64,000 nt of DNA from Tiliqua scincoides (GCF_035046505.1 NC_089821.1:196502377-196566376); one strand, 5' to 3'; shown: positions 37,111 through 50,800, counted from the stretch's first letter. The notes: generated from the sequence alone by a model not told the origin. Program-made: numbers and translations.

Positions 37111-39109
37111 TTAACAATATGTTGTACAATATCCTGCATTATTATTTTTAGGCTATATGTGGCTAAGCCCCAAATTCATACGATCTCATAAGCCCTTTTG
37201 ACTCAGGCAACAGCTGATGTAGATATAGGATTGTGGAGTATGACTTCAACAGCTTTCCACAACAAGGGCATTCGCAAAAGAGAATCCATAAGAGGCCATG
37301 TTATGCCCAATCGGCCTGCTTAAGCCCACCCCACCCCCCACCCTCATTTCAACAGCTGAAACTAAGGGAATGCTTTTAGGCTGTTCTTCTGACAGCCATT
37401 TCCATGGAAACAGAGAACTTGATTATCCATTCACTCACACAGGGTGCAAATGAATAGTATTTCTATCATAGTCGCAAATGGACCTTTATCTGTGGAAGAC
37501 CACAGCTAAAGGAAAATCAAACCTCTTTTATGTAGTTTTGAATAGAATACACACCTTACACCACTGCAGTATGCAAAATACTCAACACCAGATTGGCAGA
37601 AATAAAGGATGTGGATTTTTGAAAAGGAATGTGTGTCCTGTGTATAGTAAAAACATCTACAGCCCCCCCCCCCAAATGCGGTGCTCTTCTATTAAACCTC
37701 TGGACCCAGAAACTCTATGCAATGGTAGCCTCAGCTACAATGCTGACAGGATTTGCCATGCAGAAATGCTGAATATTGAGTAATGATTTCTCCTTGTCAG
37801 CAAGTGTGCTGTATTTAAAATGCTTTCCTCTAAGAGCAAAGCCATAATACCTGCATTTCTCCAAGGAAGGGGCAAATGGTTCAGTCGTTTTTCTCCTCTT
37901 TTTCTGTGAGGACTTCTGCTCCCCAAAGCACTCGACTACCAAATGCTACATTCACATCAGCCCAGCCCACCCGAGTTACAAGCACAGCAATCGGCAGCCT
38001 GCTTGAGTTGCCTCTAGAAGGCGACACTGCTATAGAGAATCCACTGGGCACTTTCTGGTTCAATACATTTGGGCTCTTGGGTATGGAATTAGTCTGAGAG
38101 AACTTCTAGCCACTTTGAAGAGCAGAGAGAAACGAGGACTACACTCAAAAGGGGGGAAAATGGAGGGAAAACTTTGCTTTTTCTGATATTTGAAACTTTT
38201 TGCGTCACTGATACTTGTCAAAGACTTTTATCTGAGTCTCCTTTCACAAGCCAAGTAGCTTGTAGCTGCTCTGCTGACTTTGCTATTCCATATGACTAGA
38301 ACTATGGAGCTGATGTAACCCATGATCCATAGGAAAGTATGGCTGGGCCAAGACCTTCAGCACTGTTATGCGCTTGAATCCTCCTTCCTCGAGTGGTGAT
38401 GAGTTCCAGTGGCAAGCATTGACCAGGTTCTAGCTTTCCTTGGGGGAAAGAGTAGTGGAGGCTTATCATGTCTTTTTAATAGTTGTTTTATTTACTAACA
38501 TGCAAATAGGTTGATAGCAGACCACCTCATTCAAGCAAATAACAATCAACATCAGTACAATTTCTCAGAGGTACTGGGCCTTGCACCTTTGGCTCTTGAC
38601 GTGCTCTTACCAATTTCTCCATTTTCTGGTCTGTATCAGATCATATAAAACTCTTGTTGTCTTTCATAGAAGCTCCCAGAAAAACTTCCTCCTTCCATTG
38701 ACTGCACAAAATGTGTAAGAAGGGAGTAAGTCATCACACATGCCAGTCCTTCCCATCGGATGGTTTTTCCACCTTCCAGGGAGACCTTCCATTTAAGGAC
38801 CACATCCTGGACAATTAGCAGTTATTAACTCTGTTGATAAATCCCAGATACAATGGCCAGGCATCGCCTTGGGGAGAGCTCAAGTACCAGATTCATTTCC
38901 AGGTTCCCTATATATAATAATAGGTTTTGTTGCCATTTAACTCCTTCGTACAGAGCACCAAAATCCTAATATTTTTGCAATCTGTATCATTTTAGTGAGT
39001 TTGGTGAGTGATTTTTGTCAAGAAAACAGTTCAAGAGGAAAGTTTCTCTCCTGGCATGCTGCAGTCCTCAGTAGGAATCAGATCCCCACCCCCACCTTTT
39101 ACAGCACTT
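37111..39109. other. Intergenic DNA, nothing recognised
   Basis: No gene. Contains a second X-box-like word, ATTTCCATGGAAAC, at 37398-37411. Confidence 0.35.
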
Positions 39110-40729
39110 ACCATAGATACTCGCCTAGAAGGCGATAAATTTGCGCCCGGAAATGATGGGAGAATCGCCCCTCGTCTTACCTGCGCGGTCGCGCAGGCCG
39201 ACCGAGGGGGCCATCTGCACCCTGCCTTGGTCAGGGAGGGACTCTGTGGAAGGAGGGGCAGCGGCGCCTCTTGAGGTCTTGCATGGGGTTGTGGGATTCC
39301 TGGCAGCCTCGCCTCCCGTCAGGTCCCCCCATTGCACAAGGACCCAGAGGAACCATGGAGGAGTCTCGACGGTGGGGGGACAGCCTGCTGGCCCAGTGCT
39401 CCCCTGCGCAGCTGCTGCACGAACTCGCTTAAGTCCTGCCGCCCGCGGAGGCCGTCGTCACCAGACTGATGGAGGGCAGGGAGCATGCAGGGAGCGTCCT
39501 GCGCTGCCTGCTTCCCACCAGATGCTCCCTGGATGGGGCAGCGTGCCTCCCTCCGTGCCCACCACAGACGCAGCCGTGCGCTTGGGAGTAGGCAGCGCAG
39601 GTCGCTCCCTGCCCTCCATCAGTCTGGTGACGGCGGCGGGCAGTAGCCAGGTCACCCCCACTCTGCTCCCTGCCTCCGCGGGCGGCAGAAGTGAGTGCGT
39701 GCAGCAGCTCTGAGTGGGCGTGGGGAGCGCTGGGAGAGCAGGCTGTCCCCCCACCGCCCTGCCTCCTCCAGGGCTCCTCCGGGTCCTTGTGCAATGGGGG
39801 GACCGGCTGGGCGGGAGGCGAGGCTGCCAGGAATCCCAAAACCCCACACCCCAGGAGGTGCTGCTGCACCTCCTCCTGAAGAGGGTCTACATCTGAGTAA
39901 ATCCGCTGCTGCTTTCCAGTTTCTTTCACTCCCCTTCCACCCCCCCATCTGACTCCCTGCTTGATGAAATGAAACCCCATGTGCAGCTAAATCTCCCCAC
40001 TGTGCAGTGTTCTTCCTTGGGCAAGAGGTGTTCTTTCCAGTTCTTTCATTCCCATGTGTTTTTATCAAAGAAGAAAATTTGTAATGATGTGGCCCTTCTG
40101 CCAAAAAGTTTGGAGACACCTAATCTATGAGATAGATCATAAATAATAATAATAACAACAGTATTTCTATACCACTTTTCAACAAAAAGTTCCCAAAGTG
40201 GTTTACAGAAGAAAAAAAAATCAAAACAACTACTGGCTCCCTGTCCCAAAAGGGCTCACAATCTAAAAAGATGCAAAAGAACACCAGCAGGCAGCCACTA
40301 GAAAAGACACTGCTGGGGAGAAGAGGGCCAGTTACTCTCCCCCTGCTGAATAAAAGAGGAGCACCCACTTGAAAAAGTGCCTCTTACCAGTTAGCAGGGG
40401 TAAGAGTTTTTAATAGTTTTTAATAATCATAGTTTTTAATAAATTAGAGTCTGTACAAAAACGGTTTTTGCTATGCTAAGTATACATACTGTATATACTA
40501 TGTATGTATACTGTGTTTTTAATACTTACTATGTTTTCAATAAATTGGAGTGTATAGTTCTTAGATAACAATTACTGGGAGGTTATTTTTTAGGATCCGG
40601 CCTCAGGTAAAATCACACAAAACAAGACCCCCTGACTTATCCGAGGGTCATAGAAAATTCCATGATTTTGGGTTCAAAACATGCCCTCGACTTATCTGTG
40701 ATGTCGACTTATAGGCAGGTGTCTGCGGT
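39110..40729. mobile_element. DNA-transposon remnant with GC-rich palindromic core
   Basis: Left end ACCATAGATACTCGCCTAG and right end (inverted) ACCGCAGACACCTGCCTATA are matching terminal inverted repeats. The subterminal parts also correspond (GAGGGTCATAG, CTCGACTTATCTGTGATG). A GC-rich core contains a palindrome: 39435-39482 (CTGCCGCCCGCGGAGGC, CACCAGACTGATGGAGGGC) is inverted at about 39605-39690. An L2 3' fragment is nested at about 40139-40403. No transposase frame is present, and the superfamily is not resolved. Confidence 0.6.
40139..40403 (-). mobile_element. L2-like LINE 3' UTR fragment
   Basis: On the minus strand: ACCCCTGCTAACTGG, AGCAGGGGGAGAGTAACTGG, TAGATTGTGAGCCCTTTTGG, AAACCACTTTGGGAAC and AAAAGTGGTATAGAAATAC ending in a (TTA)n tail. 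Confidence 0.75.
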
Positions 40730-41639
40730 GACAACTTCTGAAATGTGGGAACTGGTCCTCTGCAGAATACATCTGTGCAAGAATGAGAAGGAAGTACAAA
40801 AGTATTCATGTCCTAAGGTTGCGCCAAGTTTGCTATATCTGGCATGGGGAACATAAGAGTATGCCTAAGAGGGCACAATCTTCACCCAACATGCAAGACC
40901 TTAGTGGCCCAGCCTTTCCTGTAGAGCCTCAGATCCCTGGCAGAAGTTTGCTCTATAATAACTGTGGAATTTCCCCAGATGATTCACTGGGTGGCATTAT
41001 TTCAGTTCATTGGCCTTGGCAACAGACCATCAAATATCACAGGTTTGGGGAAGGTCCACTGTCCAAGTAGTTCAACTCCCAGAATGAAGGTATCTTTCTT
41101 GCTGTTCTACTGTCAAATCCACTTTTGTTTCTTCCCTGGCATTAATCTTGAGTTGCCAACACTGATGCCAACACTGAGTTGAGGGCAAATCTTGGGGCTG
41201 CCACTCCCCAGTGTTGACATCTCTTCCATGTTTATGGAATAAACACACCTCATTGGTTTCAGATGTGGCCTAGAGGCACTAGCTAGCACAGCACACTTTC
41301 TTACAGATTGCCAGACTGAAATTCAGAAAAGGAGGGACACTGGTGCCTTGGTTTCTGAAAAGATTCTGAAATAAGGAAGAAGCTTTTGAAAGTATGGACA
41401 TTCCATAAAGTAACGTACACCCTGCCTGATTGAATATGCCTCCAGAAAGAGTTACTTGAAAGACTCGGGACGAAGCTGGTTCTCTTCGAAGGATTCCAAA
41501 TGCGAATACTTGTGTCTTTGTGAGTGTGCTGAGGAGAGGAGGTCTGCAGAGGAGACAGAGGAGACTTTGTGCAGAGCATTGGCTCTGACACAACTCAGCC
41601 TGTTCACTTGATCTCTGTTTTTCACTTCTGCCTTCACAG
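40730..41639 (+). promoter_or_regulatory. CCN6: 5' flank of CCN6 with a strong splice acceptor before the start exon
   Basis: No CpG island and no clear TATA box near the start codon. A textbook acceptor (TTTTTCACTTCTGCCTTCACAG, AG at 41638-41639) lies four bases before the ATG. The start exon therefore probably receives an upstream non-coding exon, and the true promoter lies farther left. Human CCN6 is known to have transcripts with an extra upstream exon. Confidence 0.45.
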
Positions 41640-41643
41640 GAAC

Positions 41644-41694
41644 ATGCAGTGGCTTCTCATCCCCGCTATCCTGATCGTCATGTATACCCAACAG
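41644..41694 (+). CDS. CCN6: CCN6 exon 1, signal peptide
   Basis: Encodes [17 protein letters not shown], a hydrophobic secretion signal, then the donor CAG|GTAAAT, phase 0. The human exon ends at the same place, also in Q. The start is fixed by the homologous MQ-LL start and by the acceptor four bases upstream, which leaves no room for an in-frame extension inside this exon. Confidence 0.93.
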
Positions 41695-44600
41695 GTAAAT
41701 TTTCTAAAAATATTTCTTTGCCAGGATAAAGGCTGAAGCTTTTGTTTTGCTCCATGGGTAACATTTGTATATGAGAATGGTTAATACAGATGAGGAAGTT
41801 CTTCTTCTTCGTATCACTGGCTAATTTGACATAATTATCTTGGTTCAATAATTATGATATGTAGGCTTTTAAAGCATTCTCTGAGACTTTATTTTGGGGG
41901 GGGGTAGGGAATATCTTTTCCTAGAATGGGAGTCTATAAGCTTTAAAAAAAACAGTATCAAGGTATATATTCTTTTCTGCCACTACTTAAGCATGCACCT
42001 TTCCACAGTTCAGATCTCTGCAATGGATTCATAGTACAACTTACTAGTGATACTCAGAAATTGGGATATTAAGAAATTTTGGGCACAATCCTAACCAGGT
42101 CTACTCAGAAGTAAGTCCTATTGTGTTCAATGGGACTTACTCCCAGGAAAGTGAGGTTAGGATTTCAGCCTTTGTCTCTCACCCCCCCCCCCCAATTACT
42201 CATTTTTCAATAGGTAATAACAGTGGCTTAGACCTTGAAAGTAAAACACTTTTTCACTTTTAAGTACTGTGTTAATCTCCAGTTTCTCTTTCTAAAAAGC
42301 CCATCCAAACAGCTTCTTCATCATCATCACATGTTATTGTTGATTTCCTGTTGACATATTTTATATGATATTGTGAGATTGCTATTCAGTTGTTCCATTG
42401 TTAATTCTGCAGAGATATGAGAAAAGAGATGTAGTAGGCCTGCATAATGTGGGGATAATACCAATAATACAAATATTCATGAAATAAATGTGTTAACATA
42501 TCTAGCTCTTAAACAGGCAGATTTCATTATTTTCAGTTATAAGTCACTGAAGATTTTAAACCAAGCTACTGATTGGCTTCATGTTTATGAAAATGTTGAA
42601 TATTTTCATATATATTGCAATATATGCTTCATATGTTTCAGAACTCAAATTAGCTTTATATTGGATTGTTTTAAATTTTGAATTTTAAATTCATGGAGGT
42701 CACGTCTGCCACCAAGTACTAGCCCTGATGGCTGTATGCTACCTCCGGGTCCCGAGACAGTGTGAATTTGAACATCAGTTCTTGAGGAGCAACAGCAAAA
42801 GTGGACTACTGTATTTGTCTTCAAGGCCTGCTTTTGGTTTCCTGCAGGCATTTGGCAGGCCACTATGGGAAGGAAACTGGGTTATATAGACCCTTGATCT
42901 GATCCTGCAGGGCCTCTCATGTTGTATCTGTATATTCTTAGATATTTCAGGTTCAAAACCTATTTTCCAAACCAGTATATTGGCATGGCTGAGGCAGTAT
43001 ACGTTTAGAATGTTATTGTGTGACTGTACATTCTTCAATCTTCGAATACGTAGCTATTATTTTAGTTAGGTTGTCTTCACCAGGAATAGGCAAAAGGCAG
43101 ATGACAGTGTACCAGTGGACCGCTGATCGGTTCTGGGGTGGACTGTTTCTGTTGGTTACTTGAAAAGAATACTTGACCAAGTGGCCATTGATATAGGAAA
43201 GCACATTTTACGACCAAACCATTTGGAGAAATGCAGAATGTGGCCCAGTGATTTTTTCCCCCTTTTTTGGAAAAAAATAAGAAGCATATGTATAGGGCAT
43301 CAAAACATAGGGGCTTTAGCACTGCAGGGGATAGGGGGCTTTAGTGCCTTGCTCCATGCTCTGGTTCCTTTTCCAATCACAACTTCTAGCCTGCTATTTT
43401 ATGAAGGAGAAAACCTTCCATTGAAAGCCTTTAGAGGTTCTTGCTCCAATTAAAATAGCATGTGGGGAGCCAAAGACCACTTATGCCTGTCATGGTTTCA
43501 CTCCACTTTGAAGCGCCCTCCATCTAATTGTTACTTAATAAACAAACACTGGACCACATTACGCATTTCTTGTAAGAGTAATTTGGCACTTTAGGTGTTG
43601 AGAACAGATCCTGGGTATACATTCTTGCTTGGAAAAGTTAAAATACATTATTGGACCACATAAATTCTAGTAAAAAAGAAAGTAGACTCCGCAAGACTAA
43701 AATCAGTTCACTTCTGGTCTGCAGTACAGTATAGAATTCATGACTTGCCAATATTTTATGAGAAACCAAATATTTTGAGAGAAAACTCCTTTCACAAAAG
43801 TTGAGCTATGCAGATGAACATCTCAGAAAGAGGTCGTTCTCACACTTTTGGCACTAAATCTATGTGTTTTAGTACTGACAATAGTAGTAGTAATAGAGGT
43901 TATATACTGAATTAAAAAATCTTTATTTTATGTTTATGTTTGGATGTTGGCTGATGATTTTGAAACAGGTTTTTAAGAGGCAGTGCATATTGTAACCAAA
44001 CTCAGGGCACAATCCTAACCCCTTATGTCAGTGCTATCCAGCACTGGCATAGTCGTGCCAGTAGGGCAGGTGCTGCATCCTGCAGTTGGGTGTCACTCAC
44101 GGAGGCCTCCTCAAAGTAAGGGAATGTTTGTTCCCTTACCTCAGAGCTGCATTGCTTTCCAGAGCTGGAAAGCACTGACATAAAGGGTTAGGACTGCGCA
44201 CTCAATGTATAACTTGCATGAAAATGGAATGCAAGTTGTTTCAAAACAACCAAGATGTTGTTACATAATGTGTATGGATTGTATCAACATGTGACATGCA
44301 AGAGGCAATTGGGAGAAGCAAGCAATTTCTCAAACAGAGAGAAACAGAGCAGACAGAAACCACAGAGGCAAGACTGGGAGCTAGAGACAAAGTGTTGATA
44401 ACAGATGAAGTAGGACATTTGAGAATGTCTGTGCAGATTGAAATGAATGTGCAAATAAGCATGTGGAGGGGGACTGGGCTGGTGTGTGCTGGTTCTTTCC
44501 CCTTACGACCCTGTGGTCGGGTCTTGTTTGCACAGGTGCATATGTATGCGCAACCAAATGCCTGTATGCATGTGATCTGTACCAGTTTTCGCAGGAGGAA

Positions 44601-44757
44601 CACGTTTGGCTGTTCACATTTAGACCCCTGTTCAAATGGAATGTTGTATGTGTGAAGGTTGGGGGTAAGGGTATTGGGTGCAATACCACTATTGGATGTC
44701 ATTTCAATTGAATGTTTCATGTTTTCTTTTATATATTCAATGACTGCTTCACAGAGC

Positions 44758-44811
<54 letters not shown>

Positions 44812-47800
44812 GAAGGGATAAAGAAGTATATTCTGGTACAGAGAAAAAAGAATCACAAATTATGTTGAACCACTGCAAATGGTTGAAGAGAAGATGGGTA
44901 AAGGAGAGATGGGAAAGACAAGGGAGCATAGCTCAAGAGGAGTTCAATATTAGACACTTAGGACTCTGTCCCAATATTGTTAATAAATGGCTTGTTGAGA
45001 AAAACAGAAGCAGGAACTTCTTTATAGAAACACTGGAATTTACTTTTTGGGAAAGTTGGAAAAACTGACATTCCAGCACATTCTCTTGAAAGATCCTTGG
45101 AACTTGCTTTACATGAATCTGTTTAAGATGCCAACACTGTTTTAAAAGAAATGCTCCTCTAACATGTCTTCTTTTTGTGCCCAGCACTGGTATTAGTGAG
45201 GGTCTTGAAGCTGTTAAAATACTTGGCTTGTTTGTGGAAGGAAGAACTTATACACAAGTCCCTTGTGTCTCTGGTTCAGCATCTTCTGAGTAAACTGCTC
45301 AGCCTCCTGAGCAACTTAATATACACAAACAGTGTCATTAAAATTTCTAGCATGATCCTGCACCTGTGTTTGCATGGGCAAGAAAAGGCTCTAAACACCC
45401 TTTCCTGCTAACTGCTTAGTGTAAGCGACATGCACATTCATAAAAGGCTTAGGGACAACATGGCATCAACACATCCCATAAGCAAAACTGTTGTTTATGA
45501 GAGTACGGTGTGCATCCAGATGGCAAGGTAGTATGGGAAGCGTCACTGGGCAAAGCAGGGATCTTTGCTGGGAGCACTCCTGTGCTTTATCAAGAAATCG
45601 ACTAGTGTGAAGAGAAGAGCACAGCTGTTGGTCTCTGTTATCAAAATCGATTGGCAGAGACCAACATGGGCTGCAGTGCCTCTTGGGGGACTCATCTCAG
45701 AATCCAGCTCCATGTGAAAATCTGCTGCATGTGGATTGTTTGTGTGTGTTCTCACTTTGAAGATGTACAGTACTATGAAAGGACAGTACTAGGATGAGAA
45801 CAGCACATTTGAATTGGTTCTTAGGTTTATCAGAACTAGCCTTGCAAACAGTCTATGCCAGGAAAGTTGAAGTTGCACCCCAGTCCTAAAAAGTGGAGGC
45901 ACAGGCATCCTATTCTATCCTACTTGCCTTGAAGTCTCTTTTCTGTTTGGAAAGAGGAGCATTACCTTTCTCATGAAAAAAGCCTTTTGCCTGGTGTAGG
46001 GGAAAGGGGTAATTTCTGGTGTGACACTGCAGGTGTGTAAAGGTTAGGAATAACTTTGAATAAGTTTGTGATAACAAAATATAATTTATATAGGTATAGT
46101 TTGCAGGTAGCACCTCCTCTTTTAGAAATTAATCACTAAATGAAAATGTGGGTTGTATCATAGAACATAAATGTTTGGGGAAAGAATGTTTTAATTGTTC
46201 TGTGTACAGTATGTGAGGCTGCCCAATGTCTTGTGATAAGGGATAATGGAGCTCAGTAAATCTTACGTAGAGTTTTATAAGCCTTCACTGCTATTGTTTC
46301 ACCAGCTCTCAAAAAAGTCCATCTATATGAAAGCTTTCTTGCAGAGTGCAAGGCATCAGGCAGCAGCAAGGAAAGACAGGAGAAAGACTGACAGAGAGTG
46401 GTGAGGCTCATCAGCGCAAAGAATTATGCAGTTGGCCCTGCAGATGTCAACATGCTCCAACCTGCACCCCTGGGGTGAGCCTGGTGAAGGATGGCTGTGG
46501 GTGCTGCAAGATGTGTGCCAAGCAATCTGGGGAGATCTGTAACGAATCAGAAGTCTGTGATCCTCATAAAGGACTTTACTGTGACTACTCTGCAGATAAG
46601 CCTAGGTATGAAACAGGAGTGTGTACATGTAAGTCTTTCTTTTTTGTATTTCCTTTGAAACTTGTAGTGGGAATTTAGGGTAATAAAAGTTTGGTCTCAG
46701 TTGCATTTTACATCTTTTTTTTTAGACAGTGATTTAATAAAAATAACCTACAACCCTGTTAACAGGGCAAAGAAGCACCTTTTAAAGTAGTGTCCTTGTA
46801 CATTTAGCAGTCTTCACCCCAGTGTGGCATCTTTTCCAGTGGCTGTTGTTGGTGTCTCTTAACTATTGTTTTTAGATTGTGGGCACAGGAAACTATTTAT
46901 TGATTTATTTGCTATCTAAACTACTCTTGTTGAAAAGCAGTATACATGTATTCTTAATAATCCAGACAATAATTTGGATTTATATCTGCAATACAATAGC
47001 ATTCTTTACTGTGTTAGCATAACTTAACAATGTTTTTATCAAACTTATTTTTGATGGTGTTTGCCACTTTGATGATTAAAACATAAAGTATTTCTAAATT
47101 GGAAAGCACTATCTGTTAGGAACCCAAGCATCCAAAGAAAGGTATCTGGTGGCTTTGCCCTTTTATGTCATTTTTATTGAGGAAAGAGTGAGTAATTGCT
47201 AAAAAATAACTGGGATCTTACTACCATTCAGTTCTCTGGTCACATGTACGGGTTATAGTGAACAAATCGCTATTTCAATGACCACAAAGTGTAAGTGGCA
47301 TGGAAACAGAGAAAACAAGGAACTTCCTGATGCTTGAACTTGATTATAGTGTGATCATGAAGCCTATATAATTCTATAGTATTCTATAATAGAATTCTAT
47401 AATAGAATTGCCAGAAATCCAAGTAAAGGTGCATGCCTTATGATTGTCTAGGAATGAGCCTCTTAAAGGGATCTACACATATTTGGTTATTTTTTTTATT
47501 GGTTATTTCACTGTTTCCAGATATGGTAGCGGTAGGCTGTGAACTCAATGGTGTGCACTATACCAATGGCCAGGCCTTCCAGCCAACTCCTCTATATAAA
47601 TGTTTGTGTGTGAGTGGTGCAATTGGATGCACACCTGCGTTTATCTCCAAGCCAGCATCTAATGAATGTGCCACACTCAGGAGCAGAAAGAAATCTGGAT
47701 ACTCCAAATGTGTTTCAAGACAGCAGAAGGAACAACAATCAACAGGTTACAGATTAATGCCAGGTACGCAAGGCGAGACTGACAGCATTTTCCCCCTATA

Positions 47801-50800
47801 TTTTTAAAAGAAGATCTTATTTAAAAAAAGAAGTGTCCTTTTATCAACTAGTAACAAAAAAGTTTAGTGCTTGTCAGGCATCCAAATCCAACTTTAATCC
47901 ATTCTAACTTAAGTACACTAATCCTTTCCCCAGGCTGTGCATGTTGCTATATTGTTAACTGAATTTTTTCTCCCATAAAATTAGCAGTGTACCCTATAAA
48001 GAGTGAGATGAATAAATGCCTTCACAACTATACTCTATGATCTGGAGAAGCACTTTAACATGTTTACAGTTGGCCCACACCTTACATGCGGGTTACGTTC
48101 TGAGGTTGCCATGTAAAGTCAAAATTGTGTAGTCATAACTATCTTACATCCAAAAAAATACATACTGTCTCTTTAATAACTAAAATCACAGTAACAGAGA
48201 CATGCGGCGACTGAGGGAACAGCTGCTTCATTCTCCATTTCAGACTCATTCTGGGGCAGGGCAGCCACAGTTGGTGCAGTTCTGGACTGTGGGAAAAAAA
48301 TGGTGGCGGGGGGACTGGGTTGCACCGCCACCTTCCCCAAGCCTGGAGCCCAGGGAATTTACCCCCATTGCCCTCCAGGTATACCACTGGGTGGAACTGG
48401 GGTGGCAAGGGGTGTAAGGGGCAAGGGAGGACAGGGAGGAGGGCAGATTAGGGTCAGGAAGGGAAACCCCCACCCAAGCCTGAAAGCCAGACACAAGGTA
48501 GCCTGGATTTATGCCAGCTTTTGAGCTGGAGCAGTTCTGAATAGCCATATAGAAGCTGCTGAGGCTTTATCTAGGGTAAAGGGACAAAAGTCCCCTTATC
48601 TTGAGGAGACTGGAGACTTCTGGAACAGTCTCAATTCCCACACATTGTCCCCACTGTCCACATTTGGTTAGGATTCAGTTTTGTGAAACTTCTGAAGTGA
48701 AGAGTGTTAACATTTTTCTCCTGTGCTGAGGCTCAATCTTCAGTGGAGAGTGTAAATAAAAGCAACATCCTGCCACTTTAATCCATTCGAGTTTAATCCC
48801 TTTGGTCAGTCCATTTTTAAATTTGGGTTGCTGAATTGCAAAGTGATGCTTTTATATGTATCTTCATACAAGTGATTTCTGAACATATGGATCAGTTTTT
48901 TGAGAAGACTGGGATGTGGTGGGTACTGATCAGTTCCTGAAAAGTCCTTTATTGGCTCTAATGGGATAGGGTTTTTATTTGTTTTTAAAGCTTATGGGCC
49001 TTCCAGCTTTTTTTGTATTGGCAACCTTCAGTCTCGAAAGACTATGGTAACGCGCTCTGAAAGGTGGTTCTGGCACAGCGTCTAGTGTGGCTGAAAAGGC
49101 CAATCCGGGAGTGACAATCCCTTCCACACCGGGAGCAAGTGCAGACTGTCCCTGGTCTGTCTCCCTGGCTATGGGCCTTCCTTCTTTGCCTCTTAGCCTC
49201 AGATTGTTGGCAAAGTGTCTCTTCAAACTGGGAAAGGCCATGCTGCACAGCCTGCCTCCAAGCGGGCCGCTCAGAGGCCAGGGTTTCCCACTTGTTGAGG
49301 TCCATCGCTAAGGCCTTCAGATCCCTCTTGCAGATGTCCTTGTATCGCAGCTGTGGTCTACCTGTAGGGCGCTTTCCTTGCACGAGTTCTCCATAGAGGA
49401 GATCCTTTGGGATCCGGCCATCATCCATTCTCACGACATGACCAAGCCAACGCAGGTGTCTCTGTTTCAGCAGTGCATACATGCTAGGGATTCCAGCACG
49501 TTCCAGGACTGTGTTGTTTGGAACTTTGTCCTGCCAGGCAGCGCATGTGGAAAGCGCTCAGTTTCCTCTCCTGTTGTGAGCGAAGAGTCCATGACTCGCT
49601 GCAGTACAGAAGTGTACTCAGGATGCAAGCTCTCTAGACCTGGATCTTGGTATGTTCCGTCAGCTTCTTGTTGGACCAGACTCTCTTTGTGAGTCTGGAA
49701 AACGTGGTAGCTGCTTTACCGATGCGCTTGTTTAGCTCGGTATCGAGAGAATGAGTGTCGGAGATCGTTGAGCCAAGGTACACAAAGTCATGGACAACCT
49801 CCAGTTCATGCTCAGAGATTGTAATGCAGGGAGGTGAGTCCACATCCTGAACCATGACCTGTGTTTTCTTCAGGCTGATTGTCAGTCCAAAATCTTGGCA
49901 GGCCTTGCTAAAACGATCCATGAGCTGCTGGAGATCTTTGGCAGAGTGGGTAGTGACAGCTGCATCGTCGGCAAAGAGGAAGTCACGCAGACATTTCAGC
50001 TGGACTTTGGATTTTGCTCTCAGTCTGGAGAGGTTGAAGAGCTTTCCGTCTGATCTGGTCCGGAGATAGATGCCTTCTGTTGCAGTTCCAAAGGCCTGCT
50101 TCAGCAGGACAGCGAAGAAAATCCCAAACAAGGTTGGTGCAAGAACACAGCCCTGCTTCACTCCGCTTTGGATGTCAAAAGGGTCTGATGTGGAGCCATC
50201 GAAGACAACAGTGCCCTTCATGTCCTTGTGGAAAGATCTGATGATGCTGAGGAGCCTGGGTGGACATCCAATCTTGGGGAGAATCTTGAAGAGGCCGTCT
50301 CTGCTGACCAGGTCGAAAGCCTTTGTGAGATCTATGAAGGCTATAAAGAGTGGCTGTCGTTGTTCCCTGCATTTCTCCTGCAGTTGTCTAAGGGAGAATA
50401 CCATATCAGTGGTGGACCTGTTGGCTCGGAATCCACACTGCGATTCTGGATAGACGCTCTCTGCAAGTACCTGGAGCCTCTTTAGTACAACTCGGGCAAA
50501 CAGCTTTCCTACAACGCTAAGGAGAGAGATGCCGCGGTAGTTGTTGCAGTCACCCCTGTCACCTTTGTTCTTGTACAGCGTGATGATGTTTGCATCCCTC
50601 ATGTCTTGAGGTACTCCACCTTCTCTCCAGCAGAGACAGAGGATTTCATGCAGCTCAGTGACGATGATCTCTTTGCAGCATTTTAGGACTTCAGCAGGGA
50701 TGCTGTCTTTTCCAGGTGCCTTGCCAAAGGCAAGGGAGTCCAGGGCCACGTGAAGTTCTTCTAGGGTTGGTTCACTGTCAAGCTCTTCCAGCACAGGCAG

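Noticed and set aside
39141-39980. Frames of 130-190 codons on both strands
   Set aside because: Again produced by the inverted GC-rich core of a DNA element; no homology recognised.
44712-45068. 118-codon frame with RERERERE
   Set aside because: It is translated from the (GA)n microsatellite.
46345-46628. Alternative CCN6 exon 2 start at the better-looking CTTGCAG acceptor
   Set aside because: It shifts the frame relative to exon 1 and loses the match to FCCRVQG.
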